NCBI RefSeq assembly: GCF_000827885.1
Contig: NZ_JTKH01000003.1
Span: 372,001-436,000, forward strand
Direction: 5' to 3'
Source: Vibrio renipiscarius
GTDB taxonomy: Bacteria > Pseudomonadota > Gammaproteobacteria > Enterobacterales > Vibrionaceae
Length of the DNA stretch: 64,000 nt
The stretch's first letter is position 1. The number at the start of each line of letters is the position of its first letter. The notes beneath the pieces were generated by a model. The model was not told the DNA's origin. It saw only the letters and a program-made list of their open reading frames with translations, and did not search any database. Positions 46,574 to 56,062 of the stretch are shown here, one piece after another. The translations under genes and the position numbers were made by a program.

Positions 46574-47991
46574 TACACGGGCGGCCGACAGCGATAGAGG
46601 CTCCGTTTGCTCTTGGCAGTATATTCAATCACGCAGTTGAGTTTCAGATCTTCAACCAAAGGCTTGATATCTCGCTGCTTTCCGATCAATTGAAACTGCT
46701 TCATCGCCATTAAATCGGTCTCACCATCCCATTTCATTGCTTTCCCTGCACTGTAAAACTGCCCTGAGAATGGACGTTTCCCCACATAGTAGGTCTCGAT
46801 AGATAAATCAGCCCGTGTCAGAATCACCTTATCACTTCGCTTGTTGCCAACCCCATAATGAATCACGCCAAGCGCGATAATGAGCAATAACGGCGTAAGA
46901 CCGGCCAATCCTTTAAACCACTTGGGATCATGCTCAACATCTTGCAATAAAATAGCGATAATGATCGCCAATGCCGGCACGCCAGGCAGCACATAAGCAG
47001 GTAAAATATTGCCCGAAAATGTAAACAGAACCAAAGGTGATAGCATCCAACACGTGGCAAAACTGAGTACGCGACGGTATTGATTAAACGCGGTTTGGTT
47101 TTCGTTGTTTCGTCTGTTTTTTATTTTCCAACCGACTAAAATCGGCAAAACCAAGGACCACGGTGCGGCAGAATAAAGCCAAAAGAGCCAAATCATCCCT
47201 CTTGGCTCATCATGAGCCGATCCGTAAAGATCCCCTTCCCACCCGCTGACAACAAAGCGCTTAAAGTGCTCACCGACAATGAAATAGTCGATAAATCCTG
47301 GGGTCGCGCGTTCTGCTAATACATACCAAGGCAGCGCAATAATAAGCATCAATAAGGTGCCCGTGACGAGCGGGAAGCGACGCCAAAGCGTCATCAATGC
47401 GCCTTTTAAACCATGCTGCATGATCAGCCATGGCACCACCGCTAAACCGACCAATACAATCACTAAAGGCCCTTTGGCCAGCAAACCGATCGCCAAGCCA
47501 ATAAAACCGAGATACCCCCAACCGCGTTGTCCCTGCCAGCAAAAATAGAAACCGACCATCGCAAGAGTCATGCCGAGAGTCAGCGCCATATCGGTCATCA
47601 CGGCGCCTGCCGCAATGGAAAACACACCACAACTGGCTAACACCACCGACGCAACCAACGCATTGAGATTCAAACGCTTAGCATAGTAGGCAATCAATAC
47701 CATCACGAATACGCCCGCAAGCCAGTGGGGAAAACGAACCGCAAATTCATTCACGCCAAACACTTCTATGCCCACTGCGCTCATCCAAGTAAACAGCGGC
47801 GGCTTCCCCCAAAACGGCACGCCATAATCAAATTGAGGCGTTAACCAATTGCCCGTATCAATCATTAAGCGAGCCATCTCGCCATAGCGGGCCTCGGTCG
47901 TATCCATCAATGGATAAGCCCCAAGAGAAATAAGACGAACGACTAATGCCGCGCCCAAGATTGCCCATAAATGTACTCGATTAAAACTCAC
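46573..47991 (-). CDS. GT39/ArnT-like polytopic glycosyltransferase
   Basis: A 472-residue inner-membrane transferase of the PMT/ArnT class that moves a sugar from a polyprenyl-phosphate donor. The N-terminus has the catalytic loop region PLMDTTEARYGEMARLMIDTGNWLTPQFDYG (an acidic DTTEARY motif), followed by about ten membrane segments and a C-terminal soluble tail. In ArnT the same motif lies before the lipid A modifying centre. The acceptor here is unknown. It overlaps GT2 by 4 bp and GtrA by 1 bp. Confidence 0.87.
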   Translation of the reverse strand: MSFNRVHLWAILGAALVVRLISLGAYPLMDTTEARYGEMARLMIDTGNWLTPQFDYGVPFWGKPPLFTWMSAVGIEVFGVNEFAVRFPHWLAGVFVMVLIAYYAKRLNLNALVASVVLASCGVFSIAAGAVMTDMALTLGMTLAMVGFYFCWQGQRGWGYLGFIGLAIGLLAKGPLVIVLVGLAVVPWLIMQHGLKGALMTLWRRFPLVTGTLLMLIIALPWYVLAERATPGFIDYFIVGEHFKRFVVSGWEGDLYGSAHDEPRGMIWLFWLYSAAPWSLVLPILVGWKIKNRRNNENQTAFNQYRRVLSFATCWMLSPLVLFTFSGNILPAYVLPGVPALAIIIAILLQDVEHDPKWFKGLAGLTPLLLIIALGVIHYGVGNKRSDKVILTRADLSIETYYVGKRPFSGQFYSAGKAMKWDGETDLMAMKQFQLIGKQRDIKPLVEDLKLNCVIEYTAKSKRSLYRCRPPV

Positions 47992-48992
47992 GCGCGCTTC
48001 TCCATCGCTCTAAACACCATTACTGCGGGCTTTTCTTTGATTGATTGAACTAAGTACAACGGCCTTTGTTTGGTTTCGATGAATATCCGCCCGATGTATT
48101 CGCCCAACAGGCCAATACTCAATAACTGGATGCCGCCCAATGCCAGCTGTACCACCATTAATGATGGGTAGCCCGCCGTAAGATCGCCCCACAGCATGGT
48201 TTTCAGCACAATGACCACACCATAAAAAAACGCGCTGGCTGCAATCAAGGCGCCCGCAAACGTCGCCAAACGCAGAGGACGAATAGAGAATGAGGTGATC
48301 CCATCCATTGCCAACCCCAATAGTTTGAGGTAGTTCCATTTGGTTTCCCCACAAAAGCGCGCATCACGGTCAAACGTTAAGGTGGTTTGATTAAAGCCCG
48401 GCCATGAGAAAATCCCTTTCATGTACCGATTACGTTCAGGAAGGCGATTAATATGATCCACCACCCGGCGACTCAACAAACGAAAATCACCGACATTTTC
48501 CGGAATAGTCGATTTCACTAAGGTATTGAGCAAGCGATAAAACGCGGCGGCGGACAAGCGCTTAAACCAACTTTCTCCGTGACGATGTGCGCGTTGCATA
48601 TTGACGACATCAAAGCCCTCTCGCCACAACGCCACCATTTGTGGAATCAGCTCCGGCGGATCTTGTAAGTCTGCATCAATCAGCACCATCGCTTCACCAC
48701 GACTGTATTCCAAGCCCGCGCTCATGGCCGACTCTTTACCAAAATTTCGACTTAACGAGAGACTACGGACAATGCTACTGGTTGATTGGAAGTTCTCGAC
48801 AATGTGCAGGCTGTTATCACGACTGCCATCGTCTACGTAAACAATTTCACAGCGTTCCTCCATGTTGTCTAATACCGCCACAAGGCGTTCATGAAGTTTT
48901 GGCAATACCTCCGCTTCATTAAAATACGGCACAATAACCGATAAGGTGATTGAAGATTCGGTAGACTGGGGAGTGGACGTAATCAGATCCAT
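47988..48992 (-). CDS. GT2 polyprenyl-phosphate glycosyltransferase (DPM1/ArnC/GtrB-like)
   Basis: A 334-residue enzyme that charges undecaprenyl phosphate with a sugar. The N-terminal GT-A domain has SVIVPYFNEAEVLPKLHERL, EIVYVDDGSRDNS, LSRNFGKESAMSAGLEYSRGEAMVLIDADLQDPPELI (donor and DxD-type site) and GFRLLSRR-like DFRLLSRR; two C-terminal membrane segments follow. First gene of the three-gene operon, divergent from a two-component system. Confidence 0.9.
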   Translation of the reverse strand: MDLITSTPQSTESSITLSVIVPYFNEAEVLPKLHERLVAVLDNMEERCEIVYVDDGSRDNSLHIVENFQSTSSIVRSLSLSRNFGKESAMSAGLEYSRGEAMVLIDADLQDPPELIPQMVALWREGFDVVNMQRAHRHGESWFKRLSAAAFYRLLNTLVKSTIPENVGDFRLLSRRVVDHINRLPERNRYMKGIFSWPGFNQTTLTFDRDARFCGETKWNYLKLLGLAMDGITSFSIRPLRLATFAGALIAASAFFYGVVIVLKTMLWGDLTAGYPSLMVVQLALGGIQLLSIGLLGEYIGRIFIETKQRPLYLVQSIKEKPAVMVFRAMEKRA

Positions 48993-49197
48993 AAACGATC
49001 CTCGCTTGAATTATTCATGCTGCAACTCGTTTGAGTTGTGCGCTTTAAAATGCAATGCGGAAATTTTATGATCGTGGTTGTCGAAAGAATGTTATTGACG
49101 TTTTTTTCACATCATTTGTGTTGCTATAGTGTTTGATAACATGGCGCTATCTATGATGTTTACAAGCTCGACTTTTTGCCGGGCATTTAGGTGATAA

Positions 49198-49875
49198 ATG
49201 AATAAAGTTTTGTTAGTTGAAGATAATCGCGAAGTTGCCGGCATTTTGTTTGATTACTTTGAATGCCTCGGTATGGAACTCGACTACGCCGACAACGGCG
49301 AGCTTGGTTTGCAATTGGCGTTGGCTGGCAATTTTGACATCATTATTCTCGATTTGATGCTACCCCGCATGGATGGCCTCACCGTTTGTAACAAATTACG
49401 TGATGCGGGCAATACGACGCCTATCCTGATGCTGACTGCATTAGATAACCGTGAGGATATGCTAAATGGATTTAGCCATGGCGCGGATGACTATTTAACC
49501 AAGCCATTCGATCTTGAGATACTTGAAGCGCGAATGCAGGCTTTAATGAAACGTTACCGAGGCAAAGTGGCTTCATGTAACATCGTATTTGGCCCGTTGA
49601 CTATTGATCAGAAAATACGTCAAGCCTACCGAGAACAAAAGCGACTCGCGTTGAATCCAACCACTTACGCGCTCTTAGAAATTCTGGCACTGAAAGCCCC
49701 AGAGGTGGTCACTCGCCAGGAAATTACCCAACAATTGTGGCAAGACGAAGAACCCAATAACGATGTGCTACGCAGTCACATCTATCAATTGCGTGCTCAA
49801 CTTGATAAACCCTTCAATCAGGCGATGTTAGTGACCGTACCAAAAATTGGCTTCCGTTTAGAGCTCCCTCAATGA
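49198..49875 (+). CDS. OmpR-family response regulator
   Basis: A 225-residue regulator. The receiver domain has VEDNREVAGILFDYF with the acidic pair, the phospho-acceptor Asp in IIILDLMLPRMDGL (about residue 52) and the Lys in DDYLTKPFDLEIL. A winged-helix DNA-binding domain follows from about residue 125, with LNPTTYALLEILALKAPEVVTRQEI and a recognition helix region NNDVLRSHIYQLRAQL. It overlaps the kinase gene (ATGA) and is divergent from the glycosylation operon 205 bp away. Confidence 0.92.
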   Translation: MNKVLLVEDNREVAGILFDYFECLGMELDYADNGELGLQLALAGNFDIIILDLMLPRMDGLTVCNKLRDAGNTTPILMLTALDNREDMLNGFSHGADDYLTKPFDLEILEARMQALMKRYRGKVASCNIVFGPLTIDQKIRQAYREQKRLALNPTTYALLEILALKAPEVVTRQEITQQLWQDEEPNNDVLRSHIYQLRAQLDKPFNQAMLVTVPKIGFRLELPQ

Positions 49876-51131
49876 TCCGTCGATTGAGCAGTACCCGATC
49901 ACTGACAAGCCGATTAGCGTATTTCTTTGTTGGTATTTCAGTCGCCATGGGATTCGTCACATTTATCGTATTTTCGGTGGCGTTACACTGGTCAGAAGAT
50001 CGTGTGGGCGAGCGTCGCATCTTGCTGGATAAAGACATTGCGATCGATCGATTTATCGCTGGTGAAGAGGGAAAAATTAAAATCGATGTTTTGACGACTG
50101 CCTATAACGACGTCTTATTGTTACCTGAATCCTATCGCCGCTATTTAGAGAATGAGGACCGTTTTCTCGGGGAAATTGAATTCGATCATTACCCTGACTC
50201 CCGCATGGTTTACAAAGGCTATTACACCCTTAATGGCCAAGTCAAAGACGTGGTATTGCTCTCAACCATCGACAACGTAGAGTTCAGTTTAGAAGAGGTT
50301 GTTTACTCAGGCATTATTGTGGTTTTTATTGTCTCGCTACTGATGTTTTTATTTGGCACGTTACTATACCGCTTATCAATACGGTTGATTGAGCCACTCA
50401 ATGGTATTGCCGATCAACTCGCACATCAAACTGGCAATAGCGAAAGCGCCTTTACCATCAGCAATGAAGCTGCGGAAGAATTTCAAGTACTGACGCAACG
50501 ACTTAACCAATACCGTACTGATCTCAATCTCGCACTCAAACGCGAGCAAGCTTTTGCGCGTTATGCCAGCCACGAATTAAGAACGCCTTTGACCGTTTTG
50601 AAAGGTGCTGGAACACTGCTGGCACGGACAGAGCAACCTGAGTTTAATCAGCGCCAAATTACCCGAATAAAAAATGCCACCAATCAAATGAGTACGATGG
50701 TGGATGCCCTGCTCGGCTTAGTTCGCTATGAACGCAATACTGAGGATACGCCACTGCGTATCATCACCGAAAATGAACTGCAAAGCATCGTGATTGATAA
50801 TTCCTCACAAGCCATGGAGAAAGATCTCAACATCCATCTGGTTATTGACGCATTGCCACACGTGCAAGCCACACAGCCGGTGATGAATATGATTATTGGT
50901 AATTTAATCCGCAATGCGATCGCAGCCTCTGCTGAGGGTGAAATCTCCATTCACGTCACAGACAAGATGATCGAAATTACAGACGATGGCCCTGGTTTAA
51001 ACAACCAGCCAAATCAAGATGGTCATGGCTTGGGTTTATTGATTGTCGATGACTTGAGTCGTCGCTATCAATGGCGTTTTCGATTGTATAATCACGCCAC
51101 GCGAGGTTGTGTGGCCAGCATTACATTCTGA
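49872..51131 (+). CDS. Two-component sensor histidine kinase
   Basis: A 419-residue inner-membrane kinase. Two membrane segments (residues ~16-41 and ~146-170) flank a ~100-residue periplasmic sensor with acidic patches such as EGKIKIDVLTTAYNDV and DRFLGEIEFDHYPDS. Then come HAMP, the H-box FARYASHELRTPLTVLKG, an N-box (IGNLIRNAIAAS) and a G-box (DGHGLGLLIVDDLS). It resembles PhoQ/PmrB-type sensors in layout only. Partner of the upstream response regulator. Confidence 0.92.
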   Translation: MIRRLSSTRSLTSRLAYFFVGISVAMGFVTFIVFSVALHWSEDRVGERRILLDKDIAIDRFIAGEEGKIKIDVLTTAYNDVLLLPESYRRYLENEDRFLGEIEFDHYPDSRMVYKGYYTLNGQVKDVVLLSTIDNVEFSLEEVVYSGIIVVFIVSLLMFLFGTLLYRLSIRLIEPLNGIADQLAHQTGNSESAFTISNEAAEEFQVLTQRLNQYRTDLNLALKREQAFARYASHELRTPLTVLKGAGTLLARTEQPEFNQRQITRIKNATNQMSTMVDALLGLVRYERNTEDTPLRIITENELQSIVIDNSSQAMEKDLNIHLVIDALPHVQATQPVMNMIIGNLIRNAIAASAEGEISIHVTDKMIEITDDGPGLNNQPNQDGHGLGLLIVDDLSRRYQWRFRLYNHATRGCVASITF

Positions 51132-51305
51132 TCCTGGCACGTGACTCTCGACCTTCCGTACCTGCACCTTGCGAGCCTGCAACTAGCGTGCTCCCTTCTG
51201 GTAGTGATGCGATAACGAGCACAATCCACACTGATCATTTACAGCGTTTTGAGCGTGGCTAGGGTATGATTATGCATGCCTTAGACCTTGCTCATAGAAC
51301 GACAA

Positions 51306-52226
51306 ATGAAGCTTTCCGACACGCCAATCACGCAACATCAATTCGCCAATATCGATTTCTACCTCAAACGCGATGACCAATTGCATCCCCAGTTTAGCGG
51401 CAACAAAGCCCGCAAATTCATGGCGTTATTAGAACAAGATTACCCTCAGATCGATACTTTGATTGGCTATGGCAGCGCGCAAGCCAATTCTCTTTATTCG
51501 ATGGCAGCATTAGCGGAGATAAAAGGCTGGCAGTTGGAATTTTATGTTGACCGTATTCCAACTTGGTTATCAGATTGCCCTATTGGCAACTATCGCGGTG
51601 CTTTAGCGCTGGGCGCTCATGTCATTCCCACCGCCCAAAGCGACTTGCACCCGAATGATTACATCGCACAAATTCGACAACCCGATGAACGCTGCTTGGT
51701 TGTTCCTGAAGGTGGCCGTTGTTCATTAGCAGAGTATGGCGTTCAACAACTCGCGTTAGAAATTTTAGATTGGACCCAGCAGCAAGCGAACAAGCAATGG
51801 GTTGTTGCCCTCCCCTCAGGAACGGGAACCACCGCTTTGTTTCTGCATAAAACGCTCGCAAAGCATGGCATTGAAGTGCTGACTTGTGCTTGTGTGGGTG
51901 GAAAAGACTACCTGACAGAGCAATTCCATCAATTGGGTGAAACGAGCCATCCGACGATTTTAGAACTTGAAAGCAAGCATCATTTTGGCAAGTTGTATCC
52001 GCGTGACTATGAGGTATGGCAGCAGTTACAAGCTGAGACAGAAGTGACGTTTGATTTACTCTACGATCCGATGATGTGGCAGTGTCTATTAAACTGGTCC
52101 CCCCATCATTCTGACAAGACGCTGATTTACATCCATCAAGGTGGCCTGTTGGGTAATGAAAGTATGCTGCCTCGCTATAAACGAAAATATGGAGAATCCA
52201 ATGACCGACAGCTCAATGACCGATAG
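51306..52226 (+). CDS. PLP enzyme of the ACC deaminase / D-cysteine desulfhydrase family
   Basis: A fold-type II PLP enzyme of 306 residues (ATG at 51306; an upstream TTG is less likely). Signature segments are FYLKRDDQLHPQFSGNKARKF with the PLP Lys, GYGSAQANSLYSMAALAE, VPEGGRCSLAEYGVQQLA and ALPSGTGTTALFLHK. It is annotated in relatives as 1-aminocyclopropane-1-carboxylate deaminase, but D-cysteine desulfhydrase or another beta-eliminase activity is as likely. Its end overlaps the DUF1496 gene by 26 bp. Confidence 0.84.
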   Translation: MKLSDTPITQHQFANIDFYLKRDDQLHPQFSGNKARKFMALLEQDYPQIDTLIGYGSAQANSLYSMAALAEIKGWQLEFYVDRIPTWLSDCPIGNYRGALALGAHVIPTAQSDLHPNDYIAQIRQPDERCLVVPEGGRCSLAEYGVQQLALEILDWTQQQANKQWVVALPSGTGTTALFLHKTLAKHGIEVLTCACVGGKDYLTEQFHQLGETSHPTILELESKHHFGKLYPRDYEVWQQLQAETEVTFDLLYDPMMWQCLLNWSPHHSDKTLIYIHQGGLLGNESMLPRYKRKYGESNDRQLNDR

Positions 52227-52572
52227 TCTAATGGCGCACATCCCTAAACAGCACAATTTTCGGGCACGATTGCCGCTATGCTTTTTCTTCGTGTTGTATA
52301 CGTTTTCGATTGCCCAGGCGAGCGCAAGCAGCGAAATAAAACGTTATTCAACACCCAGTAAAGCTGCCGTCATCGTTGATGGCTCGGCATTAAACCAACG
52401 CGTTTGCTACTATCAAGATCATGCCTATTCGCTCGGAGCTGTTATCGAAGTGGGCAACACCATAATACGTTGTGGGGAAGCGAACGAGTTTGAAACCAAT
52501 GGGCACTTGAAATGGGTAACGCTGCCCGCAACGCCCCATCAACGTAAGGATAAACATCAGGATCCATCGTAA
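52201..52572 (+). CDS. DUF1496 family exported protein
   Basis: A 123-residue protein, MTDSSMTDSLMAHIPKQHNF at the start, with a hydrophobic segment (LPLCFFFVLYTFSIAQASAS) that reads as a signal peptide after a basic stretch. The mature region has CYYQDHAYSLGAVIEVGNTIIRCGE, the DUF1496 pattern with two conserved Cys. The function is unknown. GGAGAA precedes the ATG at 52201; other in-frame ATGs at 52141 and nearby are poorer. Confidence 0.78.
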   Translation: MTDSSMTDSLMAHIPKQHNFRARLPLCFFFVLYTFSIAQASASSEIKRYSTPSKAAVIVDGSALNQRVCYYQDHAYSLGAVIEVGNTIIRCGEANEFETNGHLKWVTLPATPHQRKDKHQDPS

Positions 52573-52681
52573 GAAGTATTTTTTGTTTGCCTGTTACCTT
52601 CCAGGGGCGAGCCGTTAGAATTGAAACTCACAGAAATGCAACTAAACGCATAATAAAAACATGACGGTTTAGTAGGCAAAG

Positions 52682-53656
52682 ATGAGATTCGAAACATGGA
52701 TAGTCGCGCTCTTTATTTGTTCTCCCTTAACGATGGCGCAAGAGCAACACGCCTCTGATACACCTCAGTTCGACAGTCTTTTACTGGTAGAGCCGATACC
52801 GCAATATGTCGAGATCAATCGTGATATTGCAAAACTAGGCTGGGTACTATTTAACGACCCTAACCTCTCCTCCAATCAAGCAATCAGCTGTCAATCCTGC
52901 CACGACCTCACCACCAATGGTGCAGAAACGACCCGTGTATCCACAGGCGTCAACGGGATTGGCCTGCGCAATTCCCTCACCGTCTTCAATTCCTCACTGA
53001 ATTATCGTTTTTTTTGGGACGGCCGATCGAACACATTAGAAGATCAAATCAACGGCCCCATTACCAATCCCCTTGAGATGGATTCTGATTGGCCGCAGGT
53101 AGAGCGCTATGTTTCACGCTCAGCGCAATACCAACAACTCTTCCTGTCAGCAAACGATCTGACTATCTCGAGTGACAATATTCGCTTGGCTCTGGCGGAA
53201 TTTATGCGCAGCTTGCAAACCCCTAATTCCACGTTTGATCTTTTCTTACAGGGGGATGAGTTCGCACTATCTGAGCAAGAAAAACGAGGGTGGGACACCT
53301 TCCAATCTATTGGTTGTGTGCAGTGCCATCAAGGCCCAAACATTGGCGGAAACATGATGCAAAAATTTGGTTACTTTAGTGAAATCAATATATTGCAAGA
53401 CACTGGCAAACACCTTGTTACCGAGGAAGACCAGGATAAATTTTACTTCCGTGTGGCTAGCCTTCGTAATGTGGCTCAAACCGCACCTTATTTTCATGAT
53501 GGTCGAACCCCAACACTCGAAGCTGCGATCAGAATCATGGCAAAAGGTCAGTTAGGAATCGCAATGGAGAATGACACCGTCGCGGATATAGAGGCTTTTC
53601 TTCGCACCTTAAGTGCACCAAGGCCCGCCATTTTAGAGGAGTTCGAAAATGAATAG
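52682..53656 (+). CDS. Di-heme cytochrome c peroxidase (MauG/CcpA family)
   Basis: A 324-residue periplasmic protein with signal peptide MRFETWIVALFICSPLTMA. Heme-binding CxxCH motifs are CQSCH near residue 70 and CVQCH near residue 212, the two-heme layout of bacterial cytochrome c peroxidases. Other family parts are LGWVLFNDPNLSSNQAISC, DGRSNTLEDQINGPI and FRVASLRNVAQTAPYFHDGR. It may detoxify H2O2 or do MauG-like chemistry. It overlaps the hybrid kinase frame by 8 bp, so the two are likely co-translated. Confidence 0.9.
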   Translation: MRFETWIVALFICSPLTMAQEQHASDTPQFDSLLLVEPIPQYVEINRDIAKLGWVLFNDPNLSSNQAISCQSCHDLTTNGAETTRVSTGVNGIGLRNSLTVFNSSLNYRFFWDGRSNTLEDQINGPITNPLEMDSDWPQVERYVSRSAQYQQLFLSANDLTISSDNIRLALAEFMRSLQTPNSTFDLFLQGDEFALSEQEKRGWDTFQSIGCVQCHQGPNIGGNMMQKFGYFSEINILQDTGKHLVTEEDQDKFYFRVASLRNVAQTAPYFHDGRTPTLEAAIRIMAKGQLGIAMENDTVADIEAFLRTLSAPRPAILEEFENE

Positions 53657-55994
53657 CCAAAAGGTCACAATCTTATTTTTCTCCTCTGTCATTATCGCAT
53701 TGTTTACACTGGCATATATGAGCTACAAAAATAGTCGTCACATTGAGGGCATTCTCACCGAAGTCACTCATGTGGGGCATAAATTACTTGGGCATCGAGA
53801 TTCCATTTTAAATTACCAATATCAAGAATCCCGACAGCATTTCAAGTTCACCCAACAAATCACCGACATTGAAAAAGAAGCAAAACAAATGCTCCTTGAT
53901 GGGCAGAAAAGCCCTTGGCCCTCCATTAGCCAAAACATCAAAAAAGCCAATAGTGAACTGACACAATTTGATGAAAAATTACGCCAGAGTACCAGCATGC
54001 TCGATATGCTCGTGGGCATTCAAGTGGCACGAAAGTACGCCTACCTCACACTAGAATCCCTTTTTCAAGAAACCCTAACTAACCGAGGATCATCTGATCT
54101 TGAATGGCATTTTATCGATTTCATGAATCAACATTTACTCAATGAGAACATTGCCCACCCGCAAATAAAACAATTTGCTGTTCAATTACGTCTCATTGAT
54201 AAACGTAGAATTCCATTGCGCAAAGAATTGCTTGATGAACACAATTATGAATTCATTGAACAGACAGAAATGCAAATTCGAGATCTCAGCCACCGAGAAC
54301 TCAATAACGCTTTAAGCTATTGTTTGGTAGCGGGTTCTCTATTAATTTTCATGTTCGCGATACAAGGGTATTTACGCTTTGTCCATTTAAAAGCGCTCAA
54401 CCAAGAAATGGCGAGCATCTCTGAAAAAGCAGTGAATGCAGCGAAAGCCAAATCACAATTTCTTGCCACAATGAGCCATGAGTTGCGAACGCCAATGAAC
54501 GGCGTTTTAGGGATAGCCCAAATTATTGCCGGGGAAACCAAAGAAAACGCGACACAAAAAAACATCAACATCATCCTCAATTCTGGGCAACACCTCATGA
54601 CGGTGCTAAATGATATTCTCGATTTTTCAAAGATAGAGGAAAACAAATTAGAGCTAGAGGCCGTGAACTTTCATCTTAATCAGGTACTCGATCCTGTCAT
54701 TAGTGCCATTACTCCGCTCGCCGAAGAAAAGAATCTGCAACTCAACGTCGATAATGCAACACCCAGCCATATGTTTTTTATTGGTGACAGCGCAAGACTG
54801 CGCCAAATTATGTTTAACCTTGCAGGCAATGCCATCAAGTTTACTTCCAGTGGGACAATCACCATTAAGGCTAGCGTGGATAATCAAACACCCGCCAATC
54901 TAGTCCTCAGCGTCGCCGATACCGGAATAGGCATACCAGAGCACAAGCATGACGCGATTTTTTCCTCATTTGAGCAAGCAGACGCCTCAACTACCCGTGA
55001 ATTTGGCGGAAGTGGACTGGGCTTGGCTATCGTGAAAAAATTGACCGAACTTATGCAAGGGAAAATCACCTTAACCAGTACTGAGCATGTGGGGAGCACA
55101 TTTACGCTGACGTTACCTCTCCCGATTGGAGAAAAAGAAATCATGGCGACGCAGACTCAAGTGCCCGCCCCTCAAGCCCGTTTGCGCCCGCTAAAAATAT
55201 TGCTCGCGGAAGATAACCGAGTTAACGCAATCGTCGCCAAAGGCTTTTGCAGCAAACTCGGCCATCACGTTGAAATTGCAGAAAATGGAAAAATCGCCAC
55301 TCAAAAAGCGGCGAACAATCACTATGATTTGATACTGATGGACAATCATATGCCAGAGATGAATGGCATAGAAGCAACACATTATTTACGCCATACCCTC
55401 GGTTTAAAGACCTTAATTTTTGCCTACACTGCCGATGTTTTTCGTGAAGCCCATGACAATTTTATTACTGCCGGAGCCGATCACGTTCTTACTAAGCCGC
55501 TGCAAAAAGAGAGCTTTTATGATGCGATCAATAATTTTAGCCATCGCATTGAACAAGAAAAAGACGTCAATCCAGTCGATTCTAACGTGGTGTACTTACA
55601 CAGAGAAAACGTTCGAGACTTAAGGCTAACGGAAGAAGAGCTTTCCAAAAGCGCATTATTGCGAGAGGTCAAAGAAGATACCGATGTCTACCACAGCTTG
55701 GTCCACTCTCTCGTTGAAGACTTTGAAAAGAACATTGATGAGTTAATTGAAGGCTTTGACGCCGCAGACATCGAACAGTTGGGGCAAACTCTGCATTGCT
55801 TAAAAGGGATCGCGCTTAATTTACAGTTAGATCACTTGGCGACGCTGACCATAGAAATTGAACAACAAGTCCGCGCCAATAAAATACCGAGTATTGAGAA
55901 CTTCCAAAAACTGATCAATCGACTCAGTGTCAACGTTCACCAAGGTAAAAGAGTCATTGAAACCACTCCGGATGTGGATGCTCAGAATGGCTAA
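53649..55994 (+). CDS. Hybrid sensor histidine kinase with receiver and HPt domains
   Basis: A 781-residue membrane kinase with two membrane segments (residues ~7-25 and ~223-243) around a ~200-residue helical periplasmic domain. HisKA has SHELRTPMNGVLGIAQI (His ~277), and the ATPase has MFNLAGNAIKFTSSG and GGSGLGLAIVKKLTELMQG. A receiver follows (AEDNRVNAIVAKGF; Asp ~563 in LMDNHMPEMNG; KPLQKES), then a C-terminal HPt domain with the phospho-acceptor His in LHCLKGIALNLQ (~715). TorS/BarA-like in order. No separate response regulator lies nearby. The 8 bp overlap with the peroxidase suggests a redox or peroxide signal, which is inference. Confidence 0.93.
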   Translation: MNSQKVTILFFSSVIIALFTLAYMSYKNSRHIEGILTEVTHVGHKLLGHRDSILNYQYQESRQHFKFTQQITDIEKEAKQMLLDGQKSPWPSISQNIKKANSELTQFDEKLRQSTSMLDMLVGIQVARKYAYLTLESLFQETLTNRGSSDLEWHFIDFMNQHLLNENIAHPQIKQFAVQLRLIDKRRIPLRKELLDEHNYEFIEQTEMQIRDLSHRELNNALSYCLVAGSLLIFMFAIQGYLRFVHLKALNQEMASISEKAVNAAKAKSQFLATMSHELRTPMNGVLGIAQIIAGETKENATQKNINIILNSGQHLMTVLNDILDFSKIEENKLELEAVNFHLNQVLDPVISAITPLAEEKNLQLNVDNATPSHMFFIGDSARLRQIMFNLAGNAIKFTSSGTITIKASVDNQTPANLVLSVADTGIGIPEHKHDAIFSSFEQADASTTREFGGSGLGLAIVKKLTELMQGKITLTSTEHVGSTFTLTLPLPIGEKEIMATQTQVPAPQARLRPLKILLAEDNRVNAIVAKGFCSKLGHHVEIAENGKIATQKAANNHYDLILMDNHMPEMNGIEATHYLRHTLGLKTLIFAYTADVFREAHDNFITAGADHVLTKPLQKESFYDAINNFSHRIEQEKDVNPVDSNVVYLHRENVRDLRLTEEELSKSALLREVKEDTDVYHSLVHSLVEDFEKNIDELIEGFDAADIEQLGQTLHCLKGIALNLQLDHLATLTIEIEQQVRANKIPSIENFQKLINRLSVNVHQGKRVIETTPDVDAQNG

Positions 55995-56015
55995 CCGCTG
56001 AAAACCGTTCCGCGA

Positions 56016-56053
56016 CGATAAATAGCCGTCCACCAGCGGCTATTTATCGTTTA
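56016..56053. terminator. Bidirectional terminator
   Basis: A perfect 13-bp stem CGATAAATAGCCG / CGGCTATTTATCG with an 8-nt loop lies between the convergent hybrid kinase and zinc-ribbon genes; TTTAAC follows. Confidence 0.82.
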
Positions 56054-56062
56054 ACAGCGCGG

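Noticed and set aside
49080..49190. Promoter-like TTGACG and TATAGT upstream of the response regulator
   Set aside because: The spacing between them is about 24 bp, too long for one sigma-70 promoter; other combinations were weak.
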